From positions 2,728,001 through 2,792,000 of the forward strand of contig JAVTLE010000013.1 in the NCBI GenBank assembly GCA_033439295.1: DNA of 64,000 nt, given 5' to 3'. Made by a program: the position numbers and the translations under genes. Under the pieces are notes generated by a model. It searched no databases. It was not told where the DNA came from and saw only the letters and a list, made by a program, of their open reading frames with translations. Of this stretch, positions 37,201-49,361 are shown one piece after another. How positions within the stretch are numbered: position 1 is the stretch's first letter; every line of letters begins with the position of its first letter. The DNA is from Deuterostichococcus epilithicus. Lineage: Eukaryota; Chlorophyta; Trebouxiophyceae; Prasiolales; Stichococcaceae.

Positions 37201-37976
37201 AAGTTGTTCTGACGGCTCTTGTGTGCAACGCAGCTTCGACGGGCAATGCTGCTGCAGCCTCTGCCGCTGCCGCAAGCGCCACCGGCGCGGTAGGCCCGTC
37301 CAGCATTGCCGTCTGACGGTTGCATCATGCGGCGCGCTGTTTTCAAGGTTGCACAATTCATTGTAGACTGCTTGCTCGCCACTGCGTGTGTAGCGCTGCA
37401 CAAATATGTCTCCGCTCATATGACACATGAGTCTCCAATTGTTGCAGGCCACATCAGCCGCCAGTGCTGCTGCGTCTGCTGGAGCTACCCTCACGGTGCG
37501 TCAGGTTCTGTTGTCATGAGCTCATGTCAAGGAAATGTGCTGTGCACTGCAGCTGTTGTGCCAGCACCCTTTTCTTCAAGGCTCGACCCTTGACGCTCTC
37601 AACGTTGAAATAAAGCGCAGGGATCCGCCGCCGCCGCCGCAGCCGCCGCTGCTGCCGCCGCTCAGGGTGTGCCCGTGCCGCCCGTGCCGCCCGTGGGCGC
37701 TGGCACCCCTGTCATCCCGCTGGCGCCGCCCGCTCCTGGCTTCGTTGCAGGCCCAGCGGTCCAGCCTGGTGGGACCTCACCCACTCCTGCCCGGGCCGGC
37801 GTCCTGTCATTCAAGCAATGCATATCCCACCTGCACAAGCAGAGAATGCTCTGTTGTGCATTCTTTCGGCTCCGAGTCGAATCTTCAGAGCACATATCTT
37901 TTGTGCTGCAGGTCGATATGGTCCCGTCCCAACCACGCCAACGACGCCCACGGCGCCAGCGCCAACGCCAGTGTAG
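34261..37976 (+). CDS. Secreted alanine/serine-rich repeat protein
   Basis: The first exon (34261-34345) is a textbook signal peptide: MASSGLLSVVFAAFVAVLVA then SPALIPSTG. It is followed by a series of exons, each encoding runs of Ala with Ser, Thr and Gly, at about 35019-35071, 35271-35306, 35587-35680, 35788-36084, 36320-36460, 36631-36823, 36928-37080, 37232-37288, 37449-37496 and 37624-37764. The last exon, ~37910-37976, is Pro/Thr-rich and ends in TAG. Most repeat exons start after CAG with a GC-initial codon, so they look like duplicates of a module with the same phase. Ala codons are mixed GCC/GCT/GCA/GCG, so this is not simple triplet slippage. There is no transmembrane segment after the signal. 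A wall, matrix or ice-surface role is possible, but nothing proves it. Confidence 0.6.
34923..34950 (+). repeat. Short tandem ATTCCGGAT repeat in the Ala-rich gene
   Basis: ATTCCGGAT occurs twice in immediate succession, with the palindromic core TCCGGA in each unit. It lies in a non-coding part (probable intron) of the Ala-rich gene. No function is evident. Confidence 0.6.
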
Positions 37977-38918
37977 GGCTGGGCTGCAACCTGCCGGCAT
38001 TACACCATTTCGAAATTAGCTGTGCATCCGTCACAAGCAGCCACAACCATCACTGCCAACGCCAGGATATGCGGAATTGCACTGGAGAAATCAAACTGAG
38101 CGGCCGGTAGGCATCACTCCTCAGAGCTGCAGTCTGTTGTGCACTGGTAGATTTGCGTACCAATCGAGCAGCTGTCGGAGAGCGTTGGTCTCAGCTGAAT
38201 GAAGAAGAGGGTAAATCTCCATAAGTGTGCGCCGGCGACACTCCACTACATGGCGATTATCGCCTCTTCTCCCTTCATTCCCCTCTTTTCCACATACATT
38301 GATCGCCGCACCTGCAAAGTGGTCCCATGCCAATGGTACTGCCGTGCTGCAGCCATTCATCATCCCTTCAAACCCAGACCACTTCCCCTCCTCCACCGCC
38401 CCGCTTTCCCCGATCGGGGCGAGTTCGCGAAGGAACTCGGGAATTTGATTAGACACCCTCCTCGCTGCTTTCCTACTTTTCTTTGCGAAGAAAACCCCCT
38501 CCTCCCCCTCTTTGCTGGCCGCATTGAGCACCACCAGCGCTTCCGCAGCGGAAGTTCACCTGCAAATCATGGGAGGTGCCCGTCTTTGTTATAAAGGGGA
38601 CCGCCGCTGTGATAATGGCTTTAGGTCATGTCATTGTCATCTCTTTTAATTCCAGCTCCTCCATCACTTTACTACCTCAAGTCAATGGTGGCGGCCCGCC
38701 GGCATTTCCGCGTGACAACACCGTCATCTCCAATTGTCTTCACGTGTTGTTCACAGAGTCTTCAGATCCTCGCATCGTGTCATTGATCATCGCTTGCCAG
38801 ATAGCTAGACAGTCAGCAGTTGGTGCATCACTGACTCGGTCGACGCTTCTTGCTAGGCCTTGCTACACACCAGCGGGCAGTGTTGTGGCCACGGCGCGCC
38901 GCCTGAGGGCTGGCGTCA
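37977..38918. other. Spacer upstream of the first kinase; T/C-rich segment
   Basis: No gene is supported. From about 38260 to 38530 the plus strand is strikingly C/T-rich, with runs such as CCCTCCTCCCCC, and differs from the surroundings. A ~137-codon minus-strand reading frame covers this patch but has no ATG start, no splice context and no recognisable domain. Confidence 0.4.
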
Positions 38919-41900
38919 ATGCAGCAGGAACGCCGGAGGAAGTTTAGCTTCTTCTCAAACCGGCTGAAGCAGGCTGTGGCGGAGGCAGCTCCCGCAACGC
39001 AGACCGCCTGCAGCTCCGATTCCGCGTCCAGCCTGTCCAACCCCGGGAGGCAGAGCTGGATGTCCTGCAACCCTGTCAACACTCCGTGGCCGGCGACCAG
39101 CAGACATCCGTCGGCTGATTCCTCCGCAACCGATGTGTCAATGGAGGCGCTGGACCGGCGGACGCTGCACGAAGAAGCGCAGAGGTGCTTTCTATGGCTT
39201 GCGGGTGCCTGCACTCAATCCAGCGGAGCGTGAAGCAGGAGCATTCCAAGCTGTAATCCGTGCGGGCAACTTTGTTACGGAATTCTTGCCTGGCTGCGTG
39301 CGTGAACTCCTGCAGTGGACTGACGCGAGTCTGCCTGGACCTTACAATGCTGGTGCGGTGCGCGTTTTTCACACATCTGCGCGTCACCCACGTCCTGCGT
39401 CGTGACCCGATGCTTTGCACACTGGCAGGCCGTCGCCTGCGGCCGCGGGCCCCGGGCAGGATGCGGCTCGACCGTCGCTCAGTGGTGCTGGCGCCGAGCA
39501 GCTGTTGAACGGACGCTACCGCGTGCTACGAGACCTAGCCAGGTGTGCAGCCTGACCCTGCACATTTTACCAGGCTGCTGGCTCGTCAGCATGATGCTCA
39601 CACACCACAAGCGTCCAGACTTTGCTTCGAGGGAGAGCTCTTGCCTCTCACCGGCCGGTGAAGCGACTCAGTATCTCGTCGGCTGCCTGTGCAGGGGTGA
39701 ATCTGGTCTAGTGCAGCACGCTATCGACCTGCACACCGGCCAGGACGTGGCGATAAAACGTGCGCTGTCTCGCGAGTCGTCGACACGAATGACGAAGTCG
39801 ATGCTGGGCTGCCTGGCAGCCCATCGTTGCGCCTGCCTTCAGCACTGAGCGCATTCCCCCTCGCGCCCTGGAACTATGTTTTCGCAATGCACTGGCATGT
39901 GGTGACCCTCTTCGTTCTGCACCCGCAGTCATTGATCGCACGCGGAAGTTGTTCGACCCGAAGGTTGTCAGCCGGGAACTGCAGGTGCGCTTGTGGAAAA
40001 GCAACATGTGCGTTGTTGGCTTTGCGCTCATGCAAGCACACTCCATGCGTGCTGCACATGTGTGCGTGCCTTTGGCGATCGGCTTCATGACCAGCGCCCG
40101 GCCATGCCGGACACCGCCTTGAGAGGCCCCTGGCTTACATGCTTGTTACGCCGCCGCCCGCAGAACCAGCACATGTGTGCGGGTCACCCCAACATCGTGC
40201 AGCTGCGGGAGGTGTTCCTTACGGAAAAGCACCTGGCCATCGTCATGGAATTCTGCTCCGGCGGCGACCTCGCGCACTACGTGGACGCGCTGATGCGTCA
40301 CACGGTGAGGGGCTGGCAATGCGCGGTCGAATAGGCGACCGGGGGCCGCAACTCTAGCGGGCTGGGTCGATTCCGGCGCCGGGTATGCCGGGCGCCGGTG
40401 CTACGGCTGGCGGCAGGTCAAGCATCACATCCAGAGCGCACCCGTGGCCACGGGCTTCGCATGGTCCTCTGAGAGCAGTGCAACTTCACGTTGGCAACAG
40501 GCGCTGCTGTAAGTATCAGTCATGGACCCCCGGTTCCCACCAGGCCAGTTGAGCCTGGTCAGAACCCTGGAGGGCAGGGCCATGGCCGACTGCATTGCAT
40601 CGGCACTGAGGGCAAGGCACGGACGTGGGCGTGGTCGCACAGGAGGCAACTGGGTGCTGCAGCATTCGCATGTCGTCGTCTCGTGTATCATCCTGCGGGG
40701 GGGTGTGCACCGCAGGGCAAGGGCATCCCGGAGCCGCAGGCGCGCGTCCTCTTCCAGCAGCTCATGGTGGCGGTGGACTACTGCCACCGCCTGGGCATCG
40801 CCAACCGGGACATTAAGGTGAGTGTTTCCACGTGTGTTCTCGCGCAGCCGGCAGCGGCCGCACCCTTGCCTTTGTTGACCCTTTGGGGACCATCCTGGAT
40901 TTGCCTGGGCACCGCCATAATGGCCAGTCGCGATTTCGAGGTGGTTTGTGGGGCTGCGGGCTGCCGCGGGCTGCCGCGGGCTGCCTCCGCGCCGTCGGCA
41001 GCGGTGGCGCTGCCTGAGCGGAGCGCTGGGGGTCAGCCTCTGTCCCGGGGCCGCTTTGGGAGCCCAGTTGATGATGGGCCAGTGGATGGGAGGCGGCTGC
41101 CGCTTGATCCATCGGAGCCGGGTGGGCATGGCCCGCCGGCTGTCTGCACCGCTGGCTGCAGTGTGCAGCGCTGATCGGTCGTGTGAGCGGCGATGAGCAA
41201 AGCCCGGAAGTTTTGCGCTGTCCCCGGGCAGCTTTGCACCCCCGGAGCTGCGCCAGGTGCAACTCCACCTAAACCCTTGCACCAGCGGCACGCCCGAGTG
41301 ACTCGCTGACCATCAGCAGCCTGTGTCCGACTGTTCGTGTGTGTCGCCTGCAGCTCGACAACATGATGTTGCACGCCGGCTGCGAGATGAAGATGTGCGT
41401 CGCCGCCGCCCCTCTCCCTGTCCCCGTCCCCTGAACCTGACGCGCGGCGCTGCAGCGCATGCCCGCTGCAGGCTGCACCTCCTTGCGGCCGACGCACACC
41501 CCAATGCAGCCGCTCAGTCTGCTGCTGCTGTGGGCAGCCTGGCAGCTCCTGCACGCGAGCAGCAGCCCCGAAACCCTGAGCCACCTGACACCCTGGGAAA
41601 CCTTGAGGAGCCCTGGAAACCACCCTACCCCCGCAGGTGCGACTTCGGCTTCAGCAAGGACACGGTCGGGCAGTCCACCTGCAAGTCCTCCTGCGGCACG
41701 CCCGAGTACATCGCGCCGGAGCTGCTGTTCCTGGGCAAGTATGACGGCACCCGCGCCGACACCTGGTGCGCTGTCGTTTGTTTTTGCGTGTATACCACTT
41801 GTATTCTCAATGTATCACTATTCCGCTGCCCCCTCAGCCCCGCCAATGGTGCCCTTTGTGGGGCTGCATGCCCGGCGCGGGCTCGCGGCGCTGCGCCATG

Positions 41901-43410
41901 CATGCTCTCTGCTCTCCTGCCGCTAGTGGGCGGTCTCCCGGGCAGCCAGCGGCCGGGACGGCAGCCGGCCTCGGGTCCTGCGCGGCTGCCTGCCAGCAGC
42001 TGGGATGCTCTGCCGGGTTGATGCCACAGCGTCGTGAACCCGCCGCCGCCCCGCAGGTCGTGCGGGGTGAGCCTGTACGTGCTGCTGACGGGGCGCTTCC
42101 CGTTCAGCTGGCCCGGCGACGCAGACCCTGGCGCGTCCTCCGTCAAGCGCATGCAGAAGATGTTTGCGCGCATCACCGCCGGCGACTACATCCCCGTGCC
42201 GGAGGTGGGCGGCTGCCCTCGCCCCAGCTGAACACTGTACTCTGAGAAACCCAAAGTGCACTGGCGTCGCCGTGCGCGGCGGACGCCGCCTGCTCGCCGG
42301 CCTGCGCCTCTGGCGGGCGCCAGGACTGGAGCCAGCGAGCCTGGCGCAGGGTACGGCGCGGCGGCACGTCCCCGCCTCATACGCGTTCCAGGGAGAATGT
42401 GCGGCACGTCCACTGTGCGTCCCCAACGTGGGCGCCTGTCCGTCTGCTGGTCCAGGTGTCGTGGGAGTGCCAGGACCTGATCGCGCGAATGCTGCAGCCG
42501 GCGCCGGAGCGCCGCGCCACCGCCGCCGAGGTCATGCAGCACCCCTGGTTCGCCGCCGGGTGCGTGCCATCCCCTGGCCGAGTTTACCCATTCAGTTATG
42601 GCTTTGTAAGTAACAAAGAACTGCTAAGGCCGCATGGCCAAGGCCCCCTCACACCCTTGACATGGGTGCCGAGGGCTGTGCGGGTTGGCCTTTGAGGTGG
42701 CTGCCACGCAGAGCCGTGGCTATCGCGCCGCCAGCCCATCCTAGTGGCTCTGCCGGAGGCGCTGCCACAGGCTCGCTACAGTCACGCCCTCCATGGCGGC
42801 AGCTGACCTGCACCCACAGTGGGCGTAGGGTTTAGGACTTGCATGGCTCTCGTGCCTGTCGGCTGCGCAAGCCGAGCGCGTCCGCAGGCCGCTCCGCAAG
42901 GGCTCGCCGTTTTGTGCAGGGTTTATGCTCTCAACAGCCAAGCAGCGCACCAGCCGCCCTGAGTGTCGTCTCGCTTCTCCCTGCAGCTTCCTGCGACCGC
43001 TGGCGGGCATCAACCAGCGGCTGCTGGCGCGCTCCGCCGCGGCGGCTGCCGCTGGACAGACGTGCCGGCAGACCTCCTCGGAGCTCCTAGACATGGTGCG
43101 CCCGCATCCTGTACCAAGCCTTCCAGAATATGCTGGGAGTTTCAGGCTGCGGCCAGACTAGCAGTGGTGTTTGCCGATTGAGGCCTTCTGGGAATACGAG
43201 TCAGCGCGATACGGGGCGTTAGGGCCGCCGCATTCGAGTCAGTCGACACAAATATATTTCGATGCTGCACGCTGGGAATGAGCTGCACACCTGGGGCATT
43301 GACCCCTGCTGTGCACCGGCGGACAGGTGGCCACCTGCAAGATCGTGCGGCCGTCAGAGGCGCCCCTGCGCAGGCGCATGGGCCGCGTGCCGGGCGCCTA
43401 CGAGCGGTGA
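38919..43410 (+). CDS. SnRK2-like serine/threonine protein kinase with NRD in place of HRD
   Basis: Plant-type stress kinase of the SnRK2/CAMK group. Twelve exons: 38919-39184, 39429-39542, 39695-39759, 39929-39984, 40164-40304, 40715-40817, 41354-41394, 41637-41765, 42057-42204, 42456-42559, 42987-43095, 43327-43410 (TGA). Kinase landmarks: LNGRYRVLRDLARGESGLV (nucleotide loop), VAIK (Lys), HPNIVQLREVFLTEKHLAIV, QQLMVAVDYCHRLG, NRDIKLDNM (catalytic loop, His replaced by Asn, Asp and Asn kept), CDFGFSK, CGTPEYIAPE, SLYVLLTGRFPF, and RRATAAEVMQHPWF. After the domain a short region TSSELLDMV resembles the SnRK2 helix. The 88-residue N-terminal exon is Ser/Ala-rich and unrelated to known domains. 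It converges on a second related kinase. Confidence 0.85.
40948..40987 (+). repeat. Short GC-rich tandem repeat in a kinase intron
   Basis: A CTGCCGCGGG-type unit occurs three to four times in tandem between about 40948 and 40987. It is inside the intron between the catalytic-loop exons of the first kinase. It looks like local slippage. Confidence 0.6.
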
Positions 43411-44779
43411 CCCAGACATGCTGTCCGTCGGCGGGCAGCTGGCCGGCACCCGGCGGGGGGTGGTGGACCGCTGCTCTCGTGGCCGCGGAGGCCGCGGAGG
43501 GAGGCACAGCGGCGGCGTCGGCGGCAGCTGTCGGCAGCTGCGCCGCGAAGACGCCTGGCGCGGCTGTACCAGGCGGGGCGTGGGGTGCAGTGTTAGACTT
43601 GACCTGGGTCGAAGCGTTTGACGGCTCTGTGCCGCGCCACTACCCTAGCGCATGTGTCTTGCTGACGCCGCACACTGTAGCACAGACTAATGTGACGGCT
43701 GCGGTCGCATGGGGCGAGCCTGCGGCTGGGCTTTGGTCATATGCAGCCAGGCCGTGCGGCGGGCAGAGGTCGCAGCTGTGTGTGCGCCACTTTGCTTGAG
43801 CTGCTGAACAGTGACAGGCAGCCCGTAACCCCAACAATGCAGGATGTGGCGGCCTCTCTGACAGGTTTGACCTAGCGCAGCGACACTTGCATGTATCTAG
43901 ACCTGACTTAGACCTAGTTGCTCAGTTTTGGTACTGACCGCCGCAGACAGCGCCAGCCGTTGGCTTGCTGTAGCTAGGTAATAGCATGTTGTGTTACACG
44001 AGGTTGCAAATTGGTATGCATTGCCTGCCTTTTGGATGCTGCAAATTTCATGTAAGGACCTTCCATGCTCCTCGCGTCCCCACTGTCAAATATGTTGCAC
44101 GCCGTCACAGCGATTTGGGTGTCTGAGTATCTGTAAGCAAGCCATTCAAATAATGTTGGGTGTCGCCAGGAGATTATACAAGTTTCTGCCGGGCAAGCAG
44201 GAGACCGGGCATCTCGAAGCTCTTGTATTGGTTGCCGCCAACATAATTACCTGCTGTCCCAGCAAGCTGCCATGTAACAATCTCACCGTGAGGTACTTGA
44301 ATGTCAAAAGTTGAGAGCCTTCGAGATGCTCAAGTCCGAAGCAGCCCTCCAGATGGATTCTAACCAATGTCGGTGCCTGCTGCAAAGATGCGGGGCTGGC
44401 GGAATGGCAGTGGATGAGCATGAAATGCAGCAGCGGCGCCAGGCGCTCGGAGGCGGCCCGCTCAGAAACTAAAACCGAATGTGCTCAAATTTTGTGTGCA
44501 AGTGCCAGGCTCAGCGCAGTAAGCCTTGCGCACACATTCTCCTGTCTCTGGCGCGGCAACGGAGTTGCCAGTGCGTATCCGAGAGCTGAATTGGCTGATA
44601 TATGTGTGGCACCCTGCGCCACTTGCAGCTGCTGCTGAATTGCGGCCTTGCAGGCTGCAGCCTTGAAAGCGTCCCAGGCGCCGCTGCAGCCAATTTTGTG
44701 GACGGCAGGTCCCGGCAGCGGTGCTGCGACAGCGCAGCGCAGCCGCCTCTCTGCTACAGTGCGGTGCACCGATTGCAGT
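43411..44779. other. Spacer between the two convergent kinases
   Basis: About 1.37 kb separate the stop codons of the two kinase genes. I see no exon with conserved sequence or paired splice sites on either strand. It should hold both polyadenylation regions. Confidence 0.5.
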
Positions 44780-47700
44780 TCAGAAGCCGTCGCCGCCACA
44801 GCGCGGCAGGTCCAAGGATGCGCATGGCCGCCCCCACAGCAGGTCGTCGGGCCGGCCACCGCTGCGGCCTGACGCAGCCTCCGCCACGAGCTGCACAAGC
44901 TCTGCGTCGCTCAGCCTGCGGCGCGACCGGTGCGAGCACGTTAGCCCCTCTGTGCGCTCCCTCTGCTCTGACAGCAAGTGCGCAGCACCAAAGAAAAGGG
45001 CACCGCAGCACGCTCAGGGTGCTGCGCCGGCGGGCTGGAGGCCGCTTGCCTGCAGCGGGAGGTCGCGCCGGCGTCGGAGCTGCAGATGAGGTCCGCATTG
45101 ACGGACCGCAGTGCGCCGTCGATGGGCAGGAACCAGGGGTGCGACAGGATGTCGTCCAGGGCGATGCGGTCGCCGGGCGCGGGGCGCAGCATCACGTGCA
45201 GCAGGTGCTGCACCTCCTTACTCAGCTGCGTGGAGGGCATGGCGCGGAGCCGTTAGCATGCTGGGAGGGGCGGGTTGGCGGACGGACTGTGGCGGTGAGG
45301 TGAGGCCAGCCGGCAGTTGCCAAGCACTTGGCAAAACAGGTGGAGGGCTGCTTGAGCATGTGAACGCATGTGCAGCATACCTGTGGCACAGGCGCGTAGC
45401 GGCCGGTCACGATGCGGAGGAACATCGCCTGTGTGTATGAGGGGACTCGGGCTCATCGGGCGTAAGTTCAAGAGTCAATGTGACCCTCACACCGACAAGA
45501 CGTCACAGCATGGGAACAGGTGCAACGCCCGCGACTGCAGGCATGTCATGCAGAACTTCACAACATCGCGCCATGCCTGCAGTGACGCGAGCTGCTGTCA
45601 GCAGTCCCGCAGGCGCTGTCCTCGGCCCGGACAGGCGTGGAGCACACCATCGCACGTTGCCCCACACATCGAACTGCCACCCACCTGCAGGCCCCGCTGC
45701 GGCTCCTCCCCCTCGTCCTTGGGCCGCGTGAAGGGGAAGCCCCCCGTCAGCAGGATGTACAGGCTCACGCCAGCGGCCCACACATCGGCGGTGCGCCCGC
45801 AGTAGTCCGCCCCATAGAGCACCTGCGCCGGCAGTGGAGGGTAGGGTTGACACATCAGTCAGTGGCAGGGCAGGCCATCAGGAGGAACCCCTCAGCAGCG
45901 ATGGGAACCGATTTTACAGTCCGGCGCTCATGTGCCACTTGGGCCGCTGGCAGGAGCAGCGCCTCCCGGCTGCGCCCGCCGCATCTGCTGCATTGAGCGG
46001 AGCACAGGACAGATGCACGCTGGGGGTGGTGTGGTGACTGCACAGCGACCCGGGCCCTGTAGAGCCGCCCCTGTGCTCGCACCTCGGGAGCCATGTACTC
46101 GGGCGTGCCGCAGGCGGAGGTGCAGGCCTCGCCGGCGGCCTCCGCGCGGGAGTAGCCGAAGTCGCACAGCTTCACGACGGGGTTCCTCGCCCCCGGCTCC
46201 CAGTGCAGCAGCATGTTGTCCACCTGCAAGGGTTTACGTATCGCGCTTTACACACGCTAGGCTATCTACACGTGCTCTTGTCGGAGCATGTTGGTCCACC
46301 TGTGCGGCGGACGTTGAGGTTGAGGGTGTCGGAATGGGAATGTTGCTGGGCACTCAGCATCGAGCGCCTACCTCATGCGGTCGGGCCTGTACCAGCAGGC
46401 AGCCGCCAGTCGAGCTGTAGGAATCAGCTGCGGAGGCCGGCGCAGATGCGACTTGGGCCTTGAGGTCGCAGCAGGACACGACCGTGTCCATTCCGCTGCC
46501 TGTCTAAAGTGGCAAGCCCGCGGCAAGTGCACGCGCCGCACCTTGATGTCGCGCAGCGCGATGCCGAGGCAGTGGCAGTAGTCGATGGCCATGATGAGCT
46601 GCTGGAAGTACGACCGCGCTTCGTCCTCGCTCACGCCCTCCTTCTGTGGATCAGACGAGCAAGTGGCATGTCAGTGGGTGCTGTCAGCAGGTGCTGGTCT
46701 TGAGCGATTTCAGCAAAGCTCGCGGTCGCTGGTGCATGTGTCAGCTCCATCAAGGCCATCCGCAGTGGTGGGGCCGTCATCAAACCAAGCCTCACACTCT
46801 GGGATGGTGCTTCCCTTAATGAATCAAAGCACGCAGGGAGATTGTGGTGGGGAGCAAGCAAAGGGTCCAAACGGGAGATGCATACCCCGCTTTCTAGGCG
46901 CCTGCCTATGAGCGCCGCCAGGTCACTGCCGTTGGCATATGACATCACGATCGCCAGATGCTGGGGGGTCACGAAGACGTCCTACAACGCACACCGCGCT
47001 GTGTGCGTCAGCAATGACAAGCAGAAGACGGTGCAGCAGCTGATCTTGGTAACATGACAGGCGACCTTGGCGACCGGCAGGATGCGCCTGCTGCATTGCT
47101 ATGGTCATCAACGAGACAGCGGCAGCAGAGCACGGGCTGAACAGCCGTTCCGAGCTTGCAGCATGAACAACCCACATTGAGGCCGAGAGAAGGGGGTTCC
47201 CAGCGCACCAGCAGCTGGACGATGTGGGGGTGTGAGGCACAGGCCCGCTGATTGAGGACCTCGCGCGTCACCGCGGCCACATCGAGCGTGTCCCGACGTA
47301 GCAGCTTGACCGCGACGTGCTCCCCCGTCTGCCGGTCCAGCGCCAGCTGCACGTAGCTGTGGATGCCCCTGCGCAGACGTGCAGCGGCGGGTTGGGACAC
47401 CGGCTGATGACTCCTTAGGATGGTGGGGGCTGCCATGAACAAGGCGGGAGCTCTGCGCCACCAGCTGAGGAGCAAATGAAGGACATTGCTCGCAGTTGAG
47501 CTGCCTCGGCGCGGATTCAGGCGGTGATAGTGTATTTTCGGGCCAGCTTGCGGGGGGCGCGGCGCCGTAATCACCTGCTGAGGTCTTGCACTTTGCTGTA
47601 GCGGGCATGCCCGTGCAGCGGCTCTGCTTCGGCGGGCGGATGGCCAAGCCAGGCGCTGGGGTGTTCGTCCAGCAGCGCCGCCTGCTGCGGCGGGCTGCAC

Positions 47701-47834
47701 TCATTGCCCATAGCGGCGTCCTCTTCTGCAATCGGCGGCGGCTGCTGCCACGCCACGGCGGCATGGTGCTCCACCCTGCAGTGTCGGCAAGAAGTGGATG
47801 ATGAGAGAAGGTGTCTGCTTCGCTCCATCGGCAT
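44780..47834 (-). CDS. SnRK2-like serine/threonine protein kinase with LRD in place of HRD
   Basis: Same family as the plus-strand kinase at 38919. Exons in gene order: 47834-47576 (ATG at 47834, ending RYSKVQDLSR), 47368-47210 (VQLALDRQTGEHVAVKLL, SHPHIVQLL), 46981-46886 (VFVTPQHLAIVMSYANGSDL), 46643-46542 (EDEARSYFQQLIMAIDYCH, then LRDIK), 46226-46080 (VDNMLLHW, LCDFGYSR, CGTPEYMAPE), 45825-45690 (WAAGVSLYILLTGGFPF), 45430-45382 (AMFLRIVTGRYAPVPQ), about 45228-45040 (DDILSHPWF), and a last exon near 44933-44780 (LSDAELVQLVAEAASG, TGA). The Lys of VAVK, the Asp and Asn of the catalytic loop, DFG and APE are all present. The His of HRD is Leu. It may be active but atypical. The order of exons matches the first kinase broadly but not exactly. 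Confidence 0.82.
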
Positions 47835-49361
47835 CCTGAAAAGCCCGTCTCCCGTAGTGCCTCATGTGCAGCAGGCCCCACGACACCACGAGGGCGGGGA
47901 GGCCGCGCAGCGCCGCTGCAGACATCCGGCATCTTCCGCTCCGGCACGCCGGCCTCGCCTCGTGCGGCAGAGTTATTCAAGAGGTATATGAAGTCCGTGG
48001 CAAGTGGGCGCAGATCAGCGTTGCGTCAACCCCGCGAATACACCCGTGCTAAGAACCAGCAACCCCCACACCCCACTGCAGGGCCACCTCCAGGCTGACC
48101 GACTCCGCAGATGGCCTGTGCCATAACGTGTCATGTGCGATCAAAAGCATCGAAGCGCTTATGCAGCATGCATGCACGACCGACTTCCGGTGTGGGTGCA
48201 TTCGACGAAGCAATCCGTTCAAACCGCATGGCCCGATTGCCACTACATCCCCCTTTCATACGACGCAGCTGTACAGTGTGAGACCGAAGATGTAAGGGTG
48301 TTGCGTTGGTAGTGCTGGTCGAGGTTCATCGGCCCACTGACAAACGCGGCCAGCGAGGGCCTCAGTGCCGTCCCACGCTTTACAGACATAAGTTCATCCG
48401 TGGTGCGGGACAGTTGTTTGCAGCGCAAAGCAGTCGCAGAATCGCAGGTAGGGGAGCAGACCCACCACATCGAAACTGGGTCCTCGTCGCGGTAGACGTC
48501 GGAGTCGGAAAGGTTGCTTTCCATCGACACCAGACGCTCCGACGACATCGGCTGTGCAGCATCCCGCCTGGCATCGTGCTGGATGACCTGCTTGCGGCTG
48601 ATGCCCCACACCATGATGCTAACGTGCGGCACTTGCGCTTGTGCGCTGAGGTACCTGCTGCGGTAAAGTGCGGTACGACGCGCTCCTATCTGGAGCTGGT
48701 GTTACTGCGCCGGGAAACACATCACCACGCGTGCGTAGTATACAGACGCTCCCGCGCCAACACGCCCGGTCCAAGCGCGAGTTTCCCAGCTGCGCTCAAA
48801 AGTATTCAGTTTCACGCACTGTCACGCAGAATACATCGCTGGGTCATCATGAGTGTCCGAGCGAAAAGCGAAGTACGAGTCCACGGTTTCCCATGCAGGA
48901 ATCGAGGCGCCTCCCTTGGGTGTGAGCGATTCCGTTCTTCCTTGCATTGCCCACGGAAAAACTTGTTCTGTCCAGGTTGAGCGAGGCACAATTGAGATTT
49001 CACAATAGCCCGAAAGGCAACCGCTGAAGCCGCCACTGCCGTGGACAGCTGCGCCGCACACCGCAGGCTGTGACCATCCAAAAATAATCCTCGACTCCGG
49101 AGCTACATATTACCAGGGGATGGTAGCGCCGTCCCAAGCCTGCAGCCAAAACACGCAGCACTTCGAACCAGCACAAACCCCATGCCGCTTTTGCACCGCC
49201 AAATGCTACCGCCACCGGCATTAATGCCGCTGCCCCCTGTCTCTGCGCACAGCTGCTCACACGCTGGCATGCACTCACGACAGGCGCAGTCAGCCTGTGC
49301 AACCCCGGTGAACGGCAGCGTGCCCATGCAGCCGTGACAGCGGGAACATGGCGCCACTCAC
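47835..49361. other. Spacer and possible 3' part of the dehydrogenase gene
   Basis: No complete gene is supported. Two minus-strand coding-like pieces were noted. One near 48977-48946 reads TWTEQVFPW, similar to the C-terminus of CsgA-like dehydrogenases, but no in-phase acceptor was found. The other, at ~48560-48465, reads MESNLSDSDVYRDEDPVSMW, of unknown origin. Confidence 0.35.

Noticed and set aside
38121-38535. Minus-strand frame of about 137 codons in a C/T-rich spacer
   Set aside because: No ATG start, no recognised domain, and the patch has odd base composition that by itself lowers stop frequency.
48465-48560. Acidic minus-strand piece reading MESNLSDSDVYRDEDPVSMW
   Set aside because: It looks protein-like, but I could not link it by phase and splice sites to either neighbour, so it is not called as a gene.
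48946-48977. TWTEQVFPW as the last exon of the dehydrogenase
   Set aside because: Similar to the family's C-terminus, but the only nearby AG acceptor gives a different frame after the previous phase-0 exon.
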